This document shows, in pieces, positions 17,043 through 25,267 of a stretch of 43,648 bases of DNA. A model generated the notes under the pieces. It was not told where the DNA came from, ran no database searches, and worked only from the letters and a program-made list of their open reading frames with translations. The first letter of the stretch is position 1; every line of letters starts with the position of its first letter. The position numbers were made by a program, and so were the translations under genes. The stretch is taken from the NCBI GenBank assembly GCA_015069095.1, contig SVJH01000018.1:1-43648 (forward strand). Direction: 5' to 3'. This stretch comes from Oscillospiraceae bacterium. GTDB taxonomy: Bacteria; Bacillota; Clostridia; UMGS1810.

Positions 17043-17885
17043 TTGGAGGTGTTTTCTATTAACGGATTTTTTCATCTTGATAAACTTACAATTATGCCAA
17101 TTGCTACATTTTTGTATTTACCGCCCATTGTGTGGAAGGGAGATTCTGTGGGGCATATAGGTGAAAATGACTTGTTTTTCTTCGTTCTTGAAGGAGAATG
17201 TTTTTTAAGTATTGACTCTGAAAATTATATTATTAAACCGGGGCAACTTGCCTATCTTCCCAAAGGTAAAAGACGTGCATATACTCACGTTTCAAAGCGT
17301 TTTTCCATGTACGAAATGGCTTTTTCTGCAACCTGTGACGATGAAAATCTTATGCAGCTTTTAGGTCTTACCGAAGAAAATTTTGTTGTAAATATTGCAG
17401 ACACAGAAAAATTAAGCACTTTGTTTGAAAGTTCTCACAGAAAAGAGCTTTATAAAAATCCTTTATATGATATCGGATGGTGCGCAAATATAATCAATAT
17501 TATCCGTATGTATGCTAATGAAAGACAAAAACAAAACAGTCAGGAAAGCAGGTTTTTCAAAACTGTTCTTGACTATATGTCCGCAAACCTTAGCAAAACC
17601 ATAAAAACAGAACAATTAGCAGAACTTGTGCATCTGCAACCAACATATTTTATAAAAAGATTTAAGAAAAATTATGGTATACCGCCTATAGCTTACTTTA
17701 ACAGAATGAAAATGTATAAAGCTATGGGTATGCTTTCCGGCACAGATATGCCAATTGAGCAAATTGGAAAAAAAGTAGGGATAACAGATACATCTTATTT
17801 TGCGCGTGCGTTTAAAAAGTACTGCAACATAACCCCAAGTCAGTATCGCATAGAATTTAAGAAAGAAAACTTTCCTGATTATTAA
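17043..17885 (+). CDS. AraC family regulator beside the nag operon
   Basis: About 280 aa. An N-terminal cupin-like sensor (VLEGECFLSIDSENYIIKPGQLAYLPKGKRR, about 50-85) is joined to a C-terminal pair of helix-turn-helices (about 185-275) with TEQLAELVHLQPTYFIKRFKK and IGKKVGITDTSYFARAFKKYCNITPSQYR. It probably senses an amino sugar and controls the divergent nagA operon. The start is unusual: TTG at 17043 has a modest GTAGGA site, while the strong GGAGG at 17045-17049 points to an in-frame ATT at 17058; no ATG is available. Confidence 0.88.
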   Translation: MEVFSINGFFHLDKLTIMPIATFLYLPPIVWKGDSVGHIGENDLFFFVLEGECFLSIDSENYIIKPGQLAYLPKGKRRAYTHVSKRFSMYEMAFSATCDDENLMQLLGLTEENFVVNIADTEKLSTLFESSHRKELYKNPLYDIGWCANIINIIRMYANERQKQNSQESRFFKTVLDYMSANLSKTIKTEQLAELVHLQPTYFIKRFKKNYGIPPIAYFNRMKMYKAMGMLSGTDMPIEQIGKKVGITDTSYFARAFKKYCNITPSQYRIEFKKENFPDY

Positions 17886-17967
17886 TGTCCTGTGTCTTAT
17901 GAACAGCAAAAGATATTTTTAAATTGGTCTTCCTATTTTAATCAACCCATTTTTTCCAGTATAGCAT

Positions 17968-18007
17968 AAAAAATGATGGCAGACACTTTTTTGTATCTAC
18001 CATCATT
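17968..18007 (-). terminator. Terminator after the 75-aa membrane protein gene
   Basis: On the minus strand AATGATGG/CCATCATT (17972-17979, 18000-18007) with inner pairs forms a long stem followed by TTTTTTA. It probably also stops the convergent AraC transcript. Confidence 0.8.
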
Positions 18008-18038
18008 ATATCACTTAACCCAAAAGTCACCTTGTTTT

Positions 18039-18266
18039 TTAATATCTTACCACCATATATACAATAAATATTGCAAAAATCAGGCATATAATACCTGTAA
18101 AAGACGTCTTTAAATTAGACGGCTTATAATCTATATTACATTCCGTTTTTGAAATAAAATTGGAAATGATATCATCAGCTTCACTAAGGATATCCTTTGG
18201 TGCTTTTTTCCTTTGTTGTTTTGGCCATATTTTAAAGCCTTTACTGTTATTGGATTTTTGCGACAT
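18039..18266 (-). CDS. Small tail-anchored membrane protein downstream of spoIIE
   Basis: A 75-aa protein of unknown function. The N-terminal two thirds are basic and polar (KGFKIWPKQQRKKAPKD) and the C-terminus is one membrane helix (about 54-73). It starts 48 bp after the spoIIE stop on the same strand and ends before a strong terminator, so it is probably co-transcribed with spoIIE and may be a sporulation-stage membrane protein. The ribosome site (GGGCGGGG) is poor, so the start and even the coding status are less certain. Confidence 0.5.
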   Translation of the reverse strand: MSQKSNNSKGFKIWPKQQRKKAPKDILSEADDIISNFISKTECNIDYKPSNLKTSFTGIICLIFAIFIVYMVVRY

Positions 18267-18314
18267 CCTACCCCGCCCTTCTCTTTTTTTATATCATTTC
18301 CTTTTTTGGAATTT

Positions 18315-20594
18315 TTATACATTTAATGATATTTTTGCCGCAATTACCGTCATATCGTCTTTTAATCCATCTTTTTTCTCAATTGCTTTGTTAAGTATCG
18401 AATCTGCTACCTTTTTAACGTCATCAAAATCAAGTTTTTTTATTTCATCTTCTATCCAGTTTTCATCGGATATACTGTAAACTCCATCACTTACCATTAT
18501 GATACATGCTTCATCCTTTATTTTTCTTACACTTACCGATGAATCAATTTTTTCAAAAACCCCTACAGGATGCGATGCGCAGTATATTTTTTCTGCTTTT
18601 ATTCCAGTTTTCAAAAAACTTGCCGAAGCACCCGTTTTACTGAATTTAAGCGTACCATCATTTAAGTCTATATGGCATATATCAAGCGTCGTAAAATTTT
18701 CGCCATTTCTGTTTAGCATATGGGAATTTATAAGGTTAACACTCGTTTCAAGATTGAATCCTGCACCATAAAAACATTTTAATAAGTTGATCGCGCATTT
18801 GCTTTCCTTCTGGGCGTTTACCCCTGTCCCCATTCCATCGCTTATTGCAAGAATGTGCCCTTTTTTTGATGAAACAGAAAGATAACCGTCGCCGCATATT
18901 TCATCTTTGCTTTTCTGACTTATATGTGCTTTTATACTGAATTTATCCTCAGGTAAAATCTTGTACACATTCAACGCACTTTTTACTATTTTAATATCTT
19001 CATCCATCACACTTTTTATTGCATCTTCTATTAAATAAGTTTCTAAAGATTCCTTTGTAGATATTGTTATTTCAAACTTATCATTTGATTTTGAAATAAC
19101 CCAAACATAGTTGTATTTAATTTTTCTTTTATCGAGTTCAGTTTTTATTATATCTTCAAACTTTGTATCAACAAAGATATTTATATCATCAGAAATTTCG
19201 TCAAGTATATCGTTTATTGCTACTATTTGATTTGCTGCGTTTTTTCTGCTTTCAACAAGACGCAAATTCCACATACTGTTTATGTTAATTCTTTCTGTTA
19301 CAAACCCAAACGCAAGTGCAAACGCATCAGTTTTTATGCATTTATTTTTGAAACTTCCGGGCATATTTTGCGACGTTATAGCGCCTTTTTCCTGCGATAT
19401 TTCAAGCATATTATACATTTGTGAATATGTATTTTTGTAATCCTTCTGCCAGCAAATATGTCTTTGAGCACAATCTGTGCAAACTTTGTATGCAACATCA
19501 TTGAACATATTTATAAGTTCGTCTTTTGTATATACTTTATTTTTATCACTTTCAACACATACTTTTGAAAGTTCATTAAACGAATTTTTTGCTTTTTTAA
19601 TTCTTTTTCTTATTATTTCTCCCGATACATCAGACTGACGTTTGAGATTTGTTTCATAATCCATTACTTTTTTACTGTATGAAGTTATATATGTTATAAC
19701 ATTTTCCGGAATAAAAAGAAAAATCAAAGATGCAGTAAAGATATCAAAAACATTTATTAAAATTTCGGTTGATGAGTTTAAAAATACAGTTGATATGCTG
19801 TTTGCTAAAATAAAACCAAGGCATACGCCAAGCCTTCCGTAATTTTTAAAAACCGATGCAACAAGACCGCATAATGAATACGATCCCACCACAGAAACCA
19901 TACTGTAATTGTTTATTCCGTTTATTACTCCTACAATGGCACCTATCATAGCACCTGCACCATGAGAAGATTTATAACACATTATCATAACAAGTGTTAT
20001 AGACAAAACACTTGTTATATTTATTCCAAAAAAACTTGGAACTGACGACAAACACAATATACTAATTGCATAAATTGCCGTTACGCTTACAAATTCTTCT
20101 GATGTAATTATGGTTCTGTTACTTTGTTTTTTTACAAAATCAATTCCGCTTTCAAACACAAAAACAGCAACAAATGCAATAAAACTTTCGCATATTCCAA
20201 GTACAACATCATAAAGTAAAAATCCATTAAATGCCGCACTTACAGTGTTTGTTAAAAACAAAAAACATCCTACTATTCCTGCTTTAATATATGTAGTTTT
20301 AATATCTATAAAAGCATTTGCCGCTGTATATAAAAGAAGAGGAAATAAATACTTTATTCCTCCTCCGAATCCAACAGAAAAAAGTGTTCCGACTACCACC
20401 GATGCAAAATGTACATTCCACTTTGTTTTGTTAAATACGGCTGCATAATATGATAATCCAAACGGCACAAAAGATGAAAATATTTTTGCATTTGCAAATA
20501 TAAATCCAAAAATAAAATCAACTAAAGTTCCTTTTACAAATTCTGTTTCAATATTAAGTTTTTTAATTCGTGCTTTTATATATGGCATTGACAT
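18315..20594 (-). CDS. spoIIE: Stage II sporulation protein E (SpoIIE phosphatase)
   Basis: A 759-aa membrane serine phosphatase that dephosphorylates SpoIIAA and so activates sigma-F in the forespore. The N-terminal half has about ten hydrophobic helices (about 25-310), a central regulatory region with a cysteine cluster (VCTDCAQRHICWQKDY near 385) follows, and the C-terminal PP2C domain (about 560-755) contains AISDGMGTGVNAQKES, GENFTTLDICHIDL and IIMVSDGVY, including the Asp residues for metal binding. Length is normal. GGGGCG precedes the ATG. Its promoter has the long spacer expected of Spo0A control. Confidence 0.96.
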   Translation of the reverse strand: MSMPYIKARIKKLNIETEFVKGTLVDFIFGFIFANAKIFSSFVPFGLSYYAAVFNKTKWNVHFASVVVGTLFSVGFGGGIKYLFPLLLYTAANAFIDIKTTYIKAGIVGCFLFLTNTVSAAFNGFLLYDVVLGICESFIAFVAVFVFESGIDFVKKQSNRTIITSEEFVSVTAIYAISILCLSSVPSFFGINITSVLSITLVMIMCYKSSHGAGAMIGAIVGVINGINNYSMVSVVGSYSLCGLVASVFKNYGRLGVCLGFILANSISTVFLNSSTEILINVFDIFTASLIFLFIPENVITYITSYSKKVMDYETNLKRQSDVSGEIIRKRIKKAKNSFNELSKVCVESDKNKVYTKDELINMFNDVAYKVCTDCAQRHICWQKDYKNTYSQMYNMLEISQEKGAITSQNMPGSFKNKCIKTDAFALAFGFVTERININSMWNLRLVESRKNAANQIVAINDILDEISDDINIFVDTKFEDIIKTELDKRKIKYNYVWVISKSNDKFEITISTKESLETYLIEDAIKSVMDEDIKIVKSALNVYKILPEDKFSIKAHISQKSKDEICGDGYLSVSSKKGHILAISDGMGTGVNAQKESKCAINLLKCFYGAGFNLETSVNLINSHMLNRNGENFTTLDICHIDLNDGTLKFSKTGASASFLKTGIKAEKIYCASHPVGVFEKIDSSVSVRKIKDEACIIMVSDGVYSISDENWIEDEIKKLDFDDVKKVADSILNKAIEKKDGLKDDMTVIAAKISLNV

Positions 20595-20625
20595 TTTTAT
20601 CGCCCCTTATCACTTGTGTTATTTA

Positions 20626-20658
20626 ATTATAACGTGAAGGGGCGTAAAATCTTGTCAA
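20626..20658 (-). promoter_or_regulatory. spoIIE: spoIIE promoter with 21-bp spacer and Spo0A-box-like -35
   Basis: On the minus strand: TTGACA (20653-20658), a 21-bp spacer and TATAAT (20626-20631). The spoIIE and spoIIG promoters of Bacillus are known for over-long spacers (21-22 bp) and activation by Spo0A-P. The -35 sits in TTTGACA, one base from the reverse 0A box TTCGACA. Confidence 0.7.
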
Positions 20659-20713
20659 ATTTTATTATACTATATAAAAAAGTTATCTATTTATTTTTAC
20701 AAATTTTGATATT

Positions 20714-21709
20714 TTATTTACCGCAACATTTAAGAACTGTTTTATAAAGTTCAAGTTCATAATCGTATGACCACGGATTTTCTTTTTCACCAAGCACCAT
20801 CTTAGCAAAAGAAGTCAGCATAGCAGTATAACGATCAAACTGCTCTGTTGTAATTACATCAGAATTTGCATTCCAGTCATCATCTCCAATAACTTCTTTG
20901 TAACTTGTTGTAAGAAGTGGGTATTTTATTGTTGTTTCAAGCGGTTTTACTTCTATCATACCTTTTGTACCTGTTACTACAAGTTGACGTCTTAAAAATC
21001 CACCACGTTCAACAGATGTAGTTTTTGCAAATGATACACCTTTGTCATATTCAAAAACTGCCATTGAATAATCTTCAGATGTAGTTCCGTTTAGTTTTGT
21101 GCATTTGTTAAATGGTATAATATTTTTTGGCATTCCTTGAATCTGCAAAATAAGATCAACAAGATGACATCCTAAAAAGAACATAATACCACCTTCAAAA
21201 CAAGAAAGCCAATTTCTTATTTCATCAGAATGTTTACAACTCATTTGTGCTTCAACACTAATGATATCTCCAAGTTCTCCGTTTTTTATTCTTTCAAGAA
21301 GTTTTGATATGTACGGATTATATCTGTACATATAACCTGTATGGAATACAGTTTTATTCTTTTTAACTGTTTCAATAAGTTTTTCAAAATCTTTTAAGTT
21401 TTGAGAACCTGGTTTTTCCATATGCATATGTTTTTTATGTTCTGCAGCCATAAGAGCATATTTTGTAAGATATATTTCTTCTGTTTCAACAGTTACTGCT
21501 TCAATTTCAGGGTCATTTAAAATTTCTTCAACTGTCATTTCTCTGCACCCTTCAAATACATGCATTTTATTAGGAAATTTTTCTCTTTCATTCTCAGGAA
21601 GCGCATATCCTACTACTTCAAATAAATCCGAATTATTTATGAATTTAAAAATTTCATCTCCATGAGAATTCTGGCTCATACCAATTTGAGCAATTTTTAT
21701 TTTTTTCAT
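20714..21709 (-). CDS. Gfo/Idh/MocA family oxidoreductase
   Basis: A 331-aa NAD(P)-dependent oxidoreductase. The Rossmann start is IKIAQIGMSQNSHG, the EKP motif is MHMEKPGSQN (near 95), and FFLGCHLVDLILQIQG occupies the position of the catalytic region in relatives. The start ATG overlaps the stop of the upstream zinc dehydrogenase (ATGA) and has GGAGAG, so the two are coupled and probably act on the same sugar or polyol. The substrate is unknown. It is not closely similar to the oxidoreductase in the nag operon. Confidence 0.88.
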   Translation of the reverse strand: MKKIKIAQIGMSQNSHGDEIFKFINNSDLFEVVGYALPENEREKFPNKMHVFEGCREMTVEEILNDPEIEAVTVETEEIYLTKYALMAAEHKKHMHMEKPGSQNLKDFEKLIETVKKNKTVFHTGYMYRYNPYISKLLERIKNGELGDIISVEAQMSCKHSDEIRNWLSCFEGGIMFFLGCHLVDLILQIQGMPKNIIPFNKCTKLNGTTSEDYSMAVFEYDKGVSFAKTTSVERGGFLRRQLVVTGTKGMIEVKPLETTIKYPLLTTSYKEVIGDDDWNANSDVITTEQFDRYTAMLTSFAKMVLGEKENPWSYDYELELYKTVLKCCGK

Positions 21710-22728
21710 TTTACTTCTCTCCAATCAAATTGTGATACAACAGGAAAATCTTTCCCTTCAACAAGTCTTAAATACACATCTGTACAATCATATGGACTAA
21801 ATGTTTCGTCTATCATACCTAATAAATCAATTCTTTTATATGCACATAGTTTTTCCATGGCTTTCAAATCATCAAGTTGAGTAAAAAGTCCGGGAGATGA
21901 TTCGAAATTTGGTCTTGCCATAGCATGTGCTCCTATAAGTTCAACACCAACGCCATGCACTTTTCTGTAATAATCTATTGTAAAGTTTTTATCACGCGTA
22001 CATCCTAAAAGAGCAACTCTACCAAATCTTGCCATACAGTCGAGAGCCTGATTAAGACCAACGCCAAGACCTGTTACTTCTATTGCAACTTTTACTCCGC
22101 CATCAGTTATTTCTTTCACTTTTTGTGCAAAATCTTCATCTAAAGGATTAAGTGCATAATCAGCACCAAATTGAAGTGCTTTTTCTCTTCTTTCGGCAAT
22201 CGGGTCAACTGCAATTACAGGAGCAGCACCTGATGCTTTTGCAAGATGAACCCCAAAAAGTCCAAGTATTCCAAGTCCCATTACAAGAAGTGATTCGCCA
22301 ACTTCAAGACGTGTTTTCCTTATTGCAGCAAGAGGGAATGTTGCAATATTAAAAAGTGCCGCTTCACGAAATGAAACATTGTCGCTTAATTTAACAACTT
22401 TTCTTTCATCAATTACGTTTATTTTTTTATGATTAGACCACATAAGTGCAACTCTGTCGCCTTTCTTTAAGCCTGTTACGTTTTTGCCAACCTCTAAAAC
22501 TGTTCCGCTCGAAGAATAACCTGATGCTCTTGGAAATTTTGCTTCTTGTCCTTCTATAGAATTTGGATTTATATTCTGATTTCCGGATACAAGCGCTTTT
22601 TCAGTACCGCAACTTATTGAAGAAAATTCAAGTTCAACCTTAACTTCGTTATCACCTACGTTAGGTACTTCTTTTTCTAATAATTCTGCTTTGTTAAAAT
22701 CAGTAAATACTATTTGTTTTGTAGTCAT
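21706..22728 (-). CDS. Zinc-binding-type medium-chain dehydrogenase
   Basis: A 340-aa protein of the alcohol/sorbitol dehydrogenase superfamily. N-terminal GroES-like fold with SSISCGTEKALVSG, GYSSSGTVLEVGKNVTGLKKGDRVAL, then a Rossmann domain with LLVMGLGILGLFGVHLAKASGA. The set of cysteines that usually bind structural zinc is absent, and the GHE catalytic zinc motif is not evident, so it may be a zinc-free member related to bacteriochlorophyllide/threonine-dehydrogenase-like proteins. The start is the ATG at 22728 after AGGAGG. It is operonic with the following oxidoreductase and divergent from an AraC regulator. Confidence 0.85.
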   Translation of the reverse strand: MTTKQIVFTDFNKAELLEKEVPNVGDNEVKVELEFSSISCGTEKALVSGNQNINPNSIEGQEAKFPRASGYSSSGTVLEVGKNVTGLKKGDRVALMWSNHKKINVIDERKVVKLSDNVSFREAALFNIATFPLAAIRKTRLEVGESLLVMGLGILGLFGVHLAKASGAAPVIAVDPIAERREKALQFGADYALNPLDEDFAQKVKEITDGGVKVAIEVTGLGVGLNQALDCMARFGRVALLGCTRDKNFTIDYYRKVHGVGVELIGAHAMARPNFESSPGLFTQLDDLKAMEKLCAYKRIDLLGMIDETFSPYDCTDVYLRLVEGKDFPVVSQFDWREVK

Positions 22729-22772
22729 AAAATTCGTCCTCCTACTTAAATCTATAAGTTTATTATAATTCA

Positions 22773-22801
22773 TTGACAATAAGAAATAAATACAATATAA
22801 T
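22773..22801 (+). promoter_or_regulatory. Consensus promoter of the second AraC gene, overlapping a divergent promoter
   Basis: TTGACA (22773-22778), a 17-bp spacer and TATAAT (22796-22801). On the minus strand a TATAAT near 22764-22769 with TTGTAT 18 bp upstream serves the dehydrogenase operon and interlocks with it, so the two polymerases should compete. Confidence 0.75.
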
Positions 22802-22843
22802 ATAAAAAAGAGGTAAAATTCTATACTAAATACGGTGAATAAT

Positions 22844-23602
22844 ATGAAAAAGATTTTTTGGTCCAATCATTTTCTTTTTAACGAATATACCCATACAAAA
22901 TACCGATATACCAATAACACAAAAGGCTCTCCTTTACATTATTTGGCATATATGTTAAAAGGAAATGCAAAAATTACAACATCTGACAAAACACTTATAA
23001 TAAATGAAGGCGATGTTTTTTATATTCCTAAAGATTTGTCTTATCAATCTTTCTGGTATGGAGATGATAATGATGTGATAAAATTTTTATCTTTTGGATT
23101 TTTGGATTTAAATATAAAAGAAGCCTCAAAATATGAACTTCAGATTATAGACTGTGATGAAGATTTAAAAGAAAGAGTTAAAAATATTCCTACTTTTAAA
23201 GATAATGCAGATTGTAAATCTTTAAGCATTTTTTACGATGTTATGTCTGATATTATACCATTTCTTACAAGAAATACAAAAAACAGTGAAGGTATACTTC
23301 TTGATAAAATAAAACATGCAATATACAGTAATCCGCATATGTCCTTTTTTGATATCGCTTCTTTATGCAAAATAAGTGAACCTTATTTGTATAAAATATT
23401 TAAAACATCAAATATGACACCAAACGAGTACAGGCAAATAAGACTTTGCGAAATCAGTATTGAACTTTTGTGTACAACAGATAAAAAAATCGAAGAAATA
23501 TGTAATATCCTCCACTTTTCTTCAGCTTCATATTTTAGAAAAATTCTTAAAAAATATACCGGATGTACACCGAGCGAAATACGAAAAAGAGGATCTATTT
23601 AA
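22844..23602 (+). CDS. AraC family regulator beside the dehydrogenase pair
   Basis: A 252-aa regulator with an N-terminal cupin sensor (AYMLKGNAKITTSDKTLIINEGDVFYIPKD, about 30-65) and a C-terminal double helix-turn-helix (about 155-250) with FDIASLCKISEPYLYKIFKTSNMTPNEYR and EICNILHFSSASYFRKILKKYTGCTPSEIRKR. It is divergent from the dehydrogenase-oxidoreductase operon and probably controls it. I choose the ATG at 22844 with GGTGA upstream; a GTG at 22835 is possible. Confidence 0.9.
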   Translation: MKKIFWSNHFLFNEYTHTKYRYTNNTKGSPLHYLAYMLKGNAKITTSDKTLIINEGDVFYIPKDLSYQSFWYGDDNDVIKFLSFGFLDLNIKEASKYELQIIDCDEDLKERVKNIPTFKDNADCKSLSIFYDVMSDIIPFLTRNTKNSEGILLDKIKHAIYSNPHMSFFDIASLCKISEPYLYKIFKTSNMTPNEYRQIRLCEISIELLCTTDKKIEEICNILHFSSASYFRKILKKYTGCTPSEIRKRGSI

Positions 23603-23660
23603 CAAAAAAGCCAACTATAAATAAGTGCGTGTTAGGTGTTTTTTAAAAAGGGCTTACCGT

Positions 23661-23701
23661 TATGATGAAGGCCTTACGGGCGACCGCAGAGAGTCGCTCC
23701 T
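23661..23701. repeat. Palindromic REP-like element
   Basis: GGGCGAC (23678-23684) and GTCGCTCC (23693-23700) form a GC-rich stem within otherwise AT-rich spacer, preceded by GGGCTTACCG and CCTTACGGG arms. It resembles the GC-rich extragenic palindromes common in Clostridia. Only one copy is visible here. Confidence 0.4.
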
Positions 23702-23718
23702 ACAATATCAACAAAAAT

Positions 23719-23755
23719 ACCCAAGTAATTTTAAAATTACTTGGGTTGTTTTTTA
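23719..23755. terminator. Bidirectional terminator between the AraC and trxA genes
   Basis: A perfect 28-bp palindrome (14-bp arms, ACCCAAGTAATTTT and its complement, 23719-23746), followed by TTGTTTTTT on the plus strand and by ATTTTTG on the minus strand. Confidence 0.9.
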
Positions 23756-23785
23756 TCCTTAATACTATCCAACTTAAGCCTGTTT

Positions 23786-24094
23786 TTATTTTGTTATCAT
23801 TTTTATAAGTTCTTCTTTACTTGTTACTCCAAGCGACTGGTCAACAAGTTTTTTATCTTTTACAAGGCAAAGAAGCGGAATAGATGAAATATTAAAAAGC
23901 TCGGCAAGTTCGCCCTCTTCATCCACGTTTACTTTTCCCACAATGATATCAGGAAATTCATTCGATATCTCTTCTACAACAGGTGCCATCATTTTACACG
24001 GACCGCACCAATCGGCATAAAAGTCTATAAGTATTTTTTTATCAGTTTCAACTACATCGTTAAAATTATGTTTTCCTATAACTATTACAGCCAT
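23786..24094 (-). CDS. trxA: Thioredoxin
   Basis: A 102-aa cytosolic thiol-disulfide reductant. The active site is WCGPCK (residues 29-34), with the conserved cis-Pro in NISSIPLLCLV. Length is typical. An additional cysteine follows the cis-Pro (LLCLV). It is the last gene of the mgtE-headed operon and lies 14 bp after a ferredoxin-thioredoxin-reductase-like gene, suggesting that it is reduced through that protein. GGAGGG precedes the ATG. Confidence 0.95.
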   Translation of the reverse strand: MAVIVIGKHNFNDVVETDKKILIDFYADWCGPCKMMAPVVEEISNEFPDIIVGKVNVDEEGELAELFNISSIPLLCLVKDKKLVDQSLGVTSKEELIKMITK

Positions 24095-24108
24095 TTTTAT
24101 CCCTCCGT

Positions 24109-24318
24109 TTATTTTTCTTTATAGTATAAAAGACAATGACAATATCCTTCAAAATCAGGGTCTGCAATCTGGTCTCTGAACTCTTTGCAGATACACTTAT
24201 TATCCTCTGTTTTTTGAATTCGACAAGGGCAATACCCTCCCTTTGCTTTTAGTCCTGCTTTTATATTTGCTACTATTTCTTTATCTTCGTTAAGTCGAAT
24301 TTTTGGCTTTTTATTCAT
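24109..24318 (-). CDS. Ferredoxin-thioredoxin reductase catalytic-subunit-like protein
   Basis: A 69-aa protein with three C-x-C motifs in the order of the catalytic subunit of ferredoxin:thioredoxin reductase: CPC (30-32), CIC (42-44) and CHC (60-62). In that family the cysteines hold a [4Fe-4S] cluster next to a redox-active disulfide and pass ferredoxin electrons to thioredoxin. No variable (alpha) subunit is present, as in other small anaerobe-type versions. The start at 24318 has AGGAG; longer frames overlap the upstream gene. The thioredoxin gene follows by 14 bp, a strong functional hint. Confidence 0.85.
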   Translation of the reverse strand: MNKKPKIRLNEDKEIVANIKAGLKAKGGYCPCRIQKTEDNKCICKEFRDQIADPDFEGYCHCLLYYKEK

Positions 24319-24343
24319 TGTAAATTCTCCTACAAATCTTAAA

Positions 24344-25267
24344 TTACTTTTTCTCAACTTCAAGTGCAACTACTTTTTTTTCATTGTTAAAAATGAATTT
24401 TATATTGTAGTTTTTGTAGTATTTATACACTGCATAAGGTGGATTTTCACTATCTCGAACATTTAGTTTATTTTCTAATTTCGTTTCAAGATACGAAATA
24501 TCCTTTCCAATAAGTTTATCATCCATATATGAAAAAGATGCATTATTAGTATATACTTTTTTTACTTTTTTATTGTTTTTATCCTCTTCTGTATCTTTTT
24601 CAGAATAGTCAAAATACACTTTACATGGACAATCATTAAAAGTTACTAATGTATAATCGTAGGCTTTTTCTTCTTTGTAGCCATTTGAATAAACTTTTTT
24701 CAAATCTTCAATGGTAAGTTGAAAAAAATCTTCAACATTGTATATATTTGAGCGAAGTTTTAAAAGTATATATTCATTTCTGCTACCCATATATTTTAAA
24801 TTGGTGTTTATTATATTCTTTACATCTTTTCTGTCTTCAACACCTCTTACTCCATCAGTAAGTACAGAAAAAAGAATACATGCCTTTCCATCAACTTCAT
24901 ATATTTCGGCATTTTTTACATTATTGTAATGCGCTTTTAAATTTGATTTTTTATACGGTTTTCCTTCGCCTTTAAGTTCTTTGTCTGTATAAAGTTTTCC
25001 TGAAAACTTCGGTGTAACTTCATTTTCTGTTTCAGTTATTGTATACACATTATTTGATAATTTTACATCAAATCCGTAATTTTTAAGTTCATCTATCTCC
25101 ACATAAAACTTATTATCAATCATGTGTGATTTTATAGGATAATAGTTTATTGCAGTTATAACGTTTGTAAGTGTTGTAGTTTTTATATCTTCCTTTTTCA
25201 CACCACAATTAGCAAACGAAATAGAAATTACAATCAGCAAAACAATTGCAGTAAGTTTTTTACTCAT
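24344..25267 (-). CDS. Probable lipoprotein of unknown function
   Basis: A 307-aa exported protein. The N-terminal hydrophobic segment ends FANCG at residue 21, an imperfect lipobox (Asn before Cys). Residues 45-85 (FYVEIDELKNYGFDVKLSNNVYTIT) resemble one stalk/copper-amine-oxidase-N repeat. The remainder is lysine-rich and unassigned. It starts inside the end of the preceding lipoprotein gene (8-bp overlap), so the two are coupled within the mgtE operon. Confidence 0.7.
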   Translation of the reverse strand: MSKKLTAIVLLIVISISFANCGVKKEDIKTTTLTNVITAINYYPIKSHMIDNKFYVEIDELKNYGFDVKLSNNVYTITETENEVTPKFSGKLYTDKELKGEGKPYKKSNLKAHYNNVKNAEIYEVDGKACILFSVLTDGVRGVEDRKDVKNIINTNLKYMGSRNEYILLKLRSNIYNVEDFFQLTIEDLKKVYSNGYKEEKAYDYTLVTFNDCPCKVYFDYSEKDTEEDKNNKKVKKVYTNNASFSYMDDKLIGKDISYLETKLENKLNVRDSENPPYAVYKYYKNYNIKFIFNNEKKVVALEVEKK

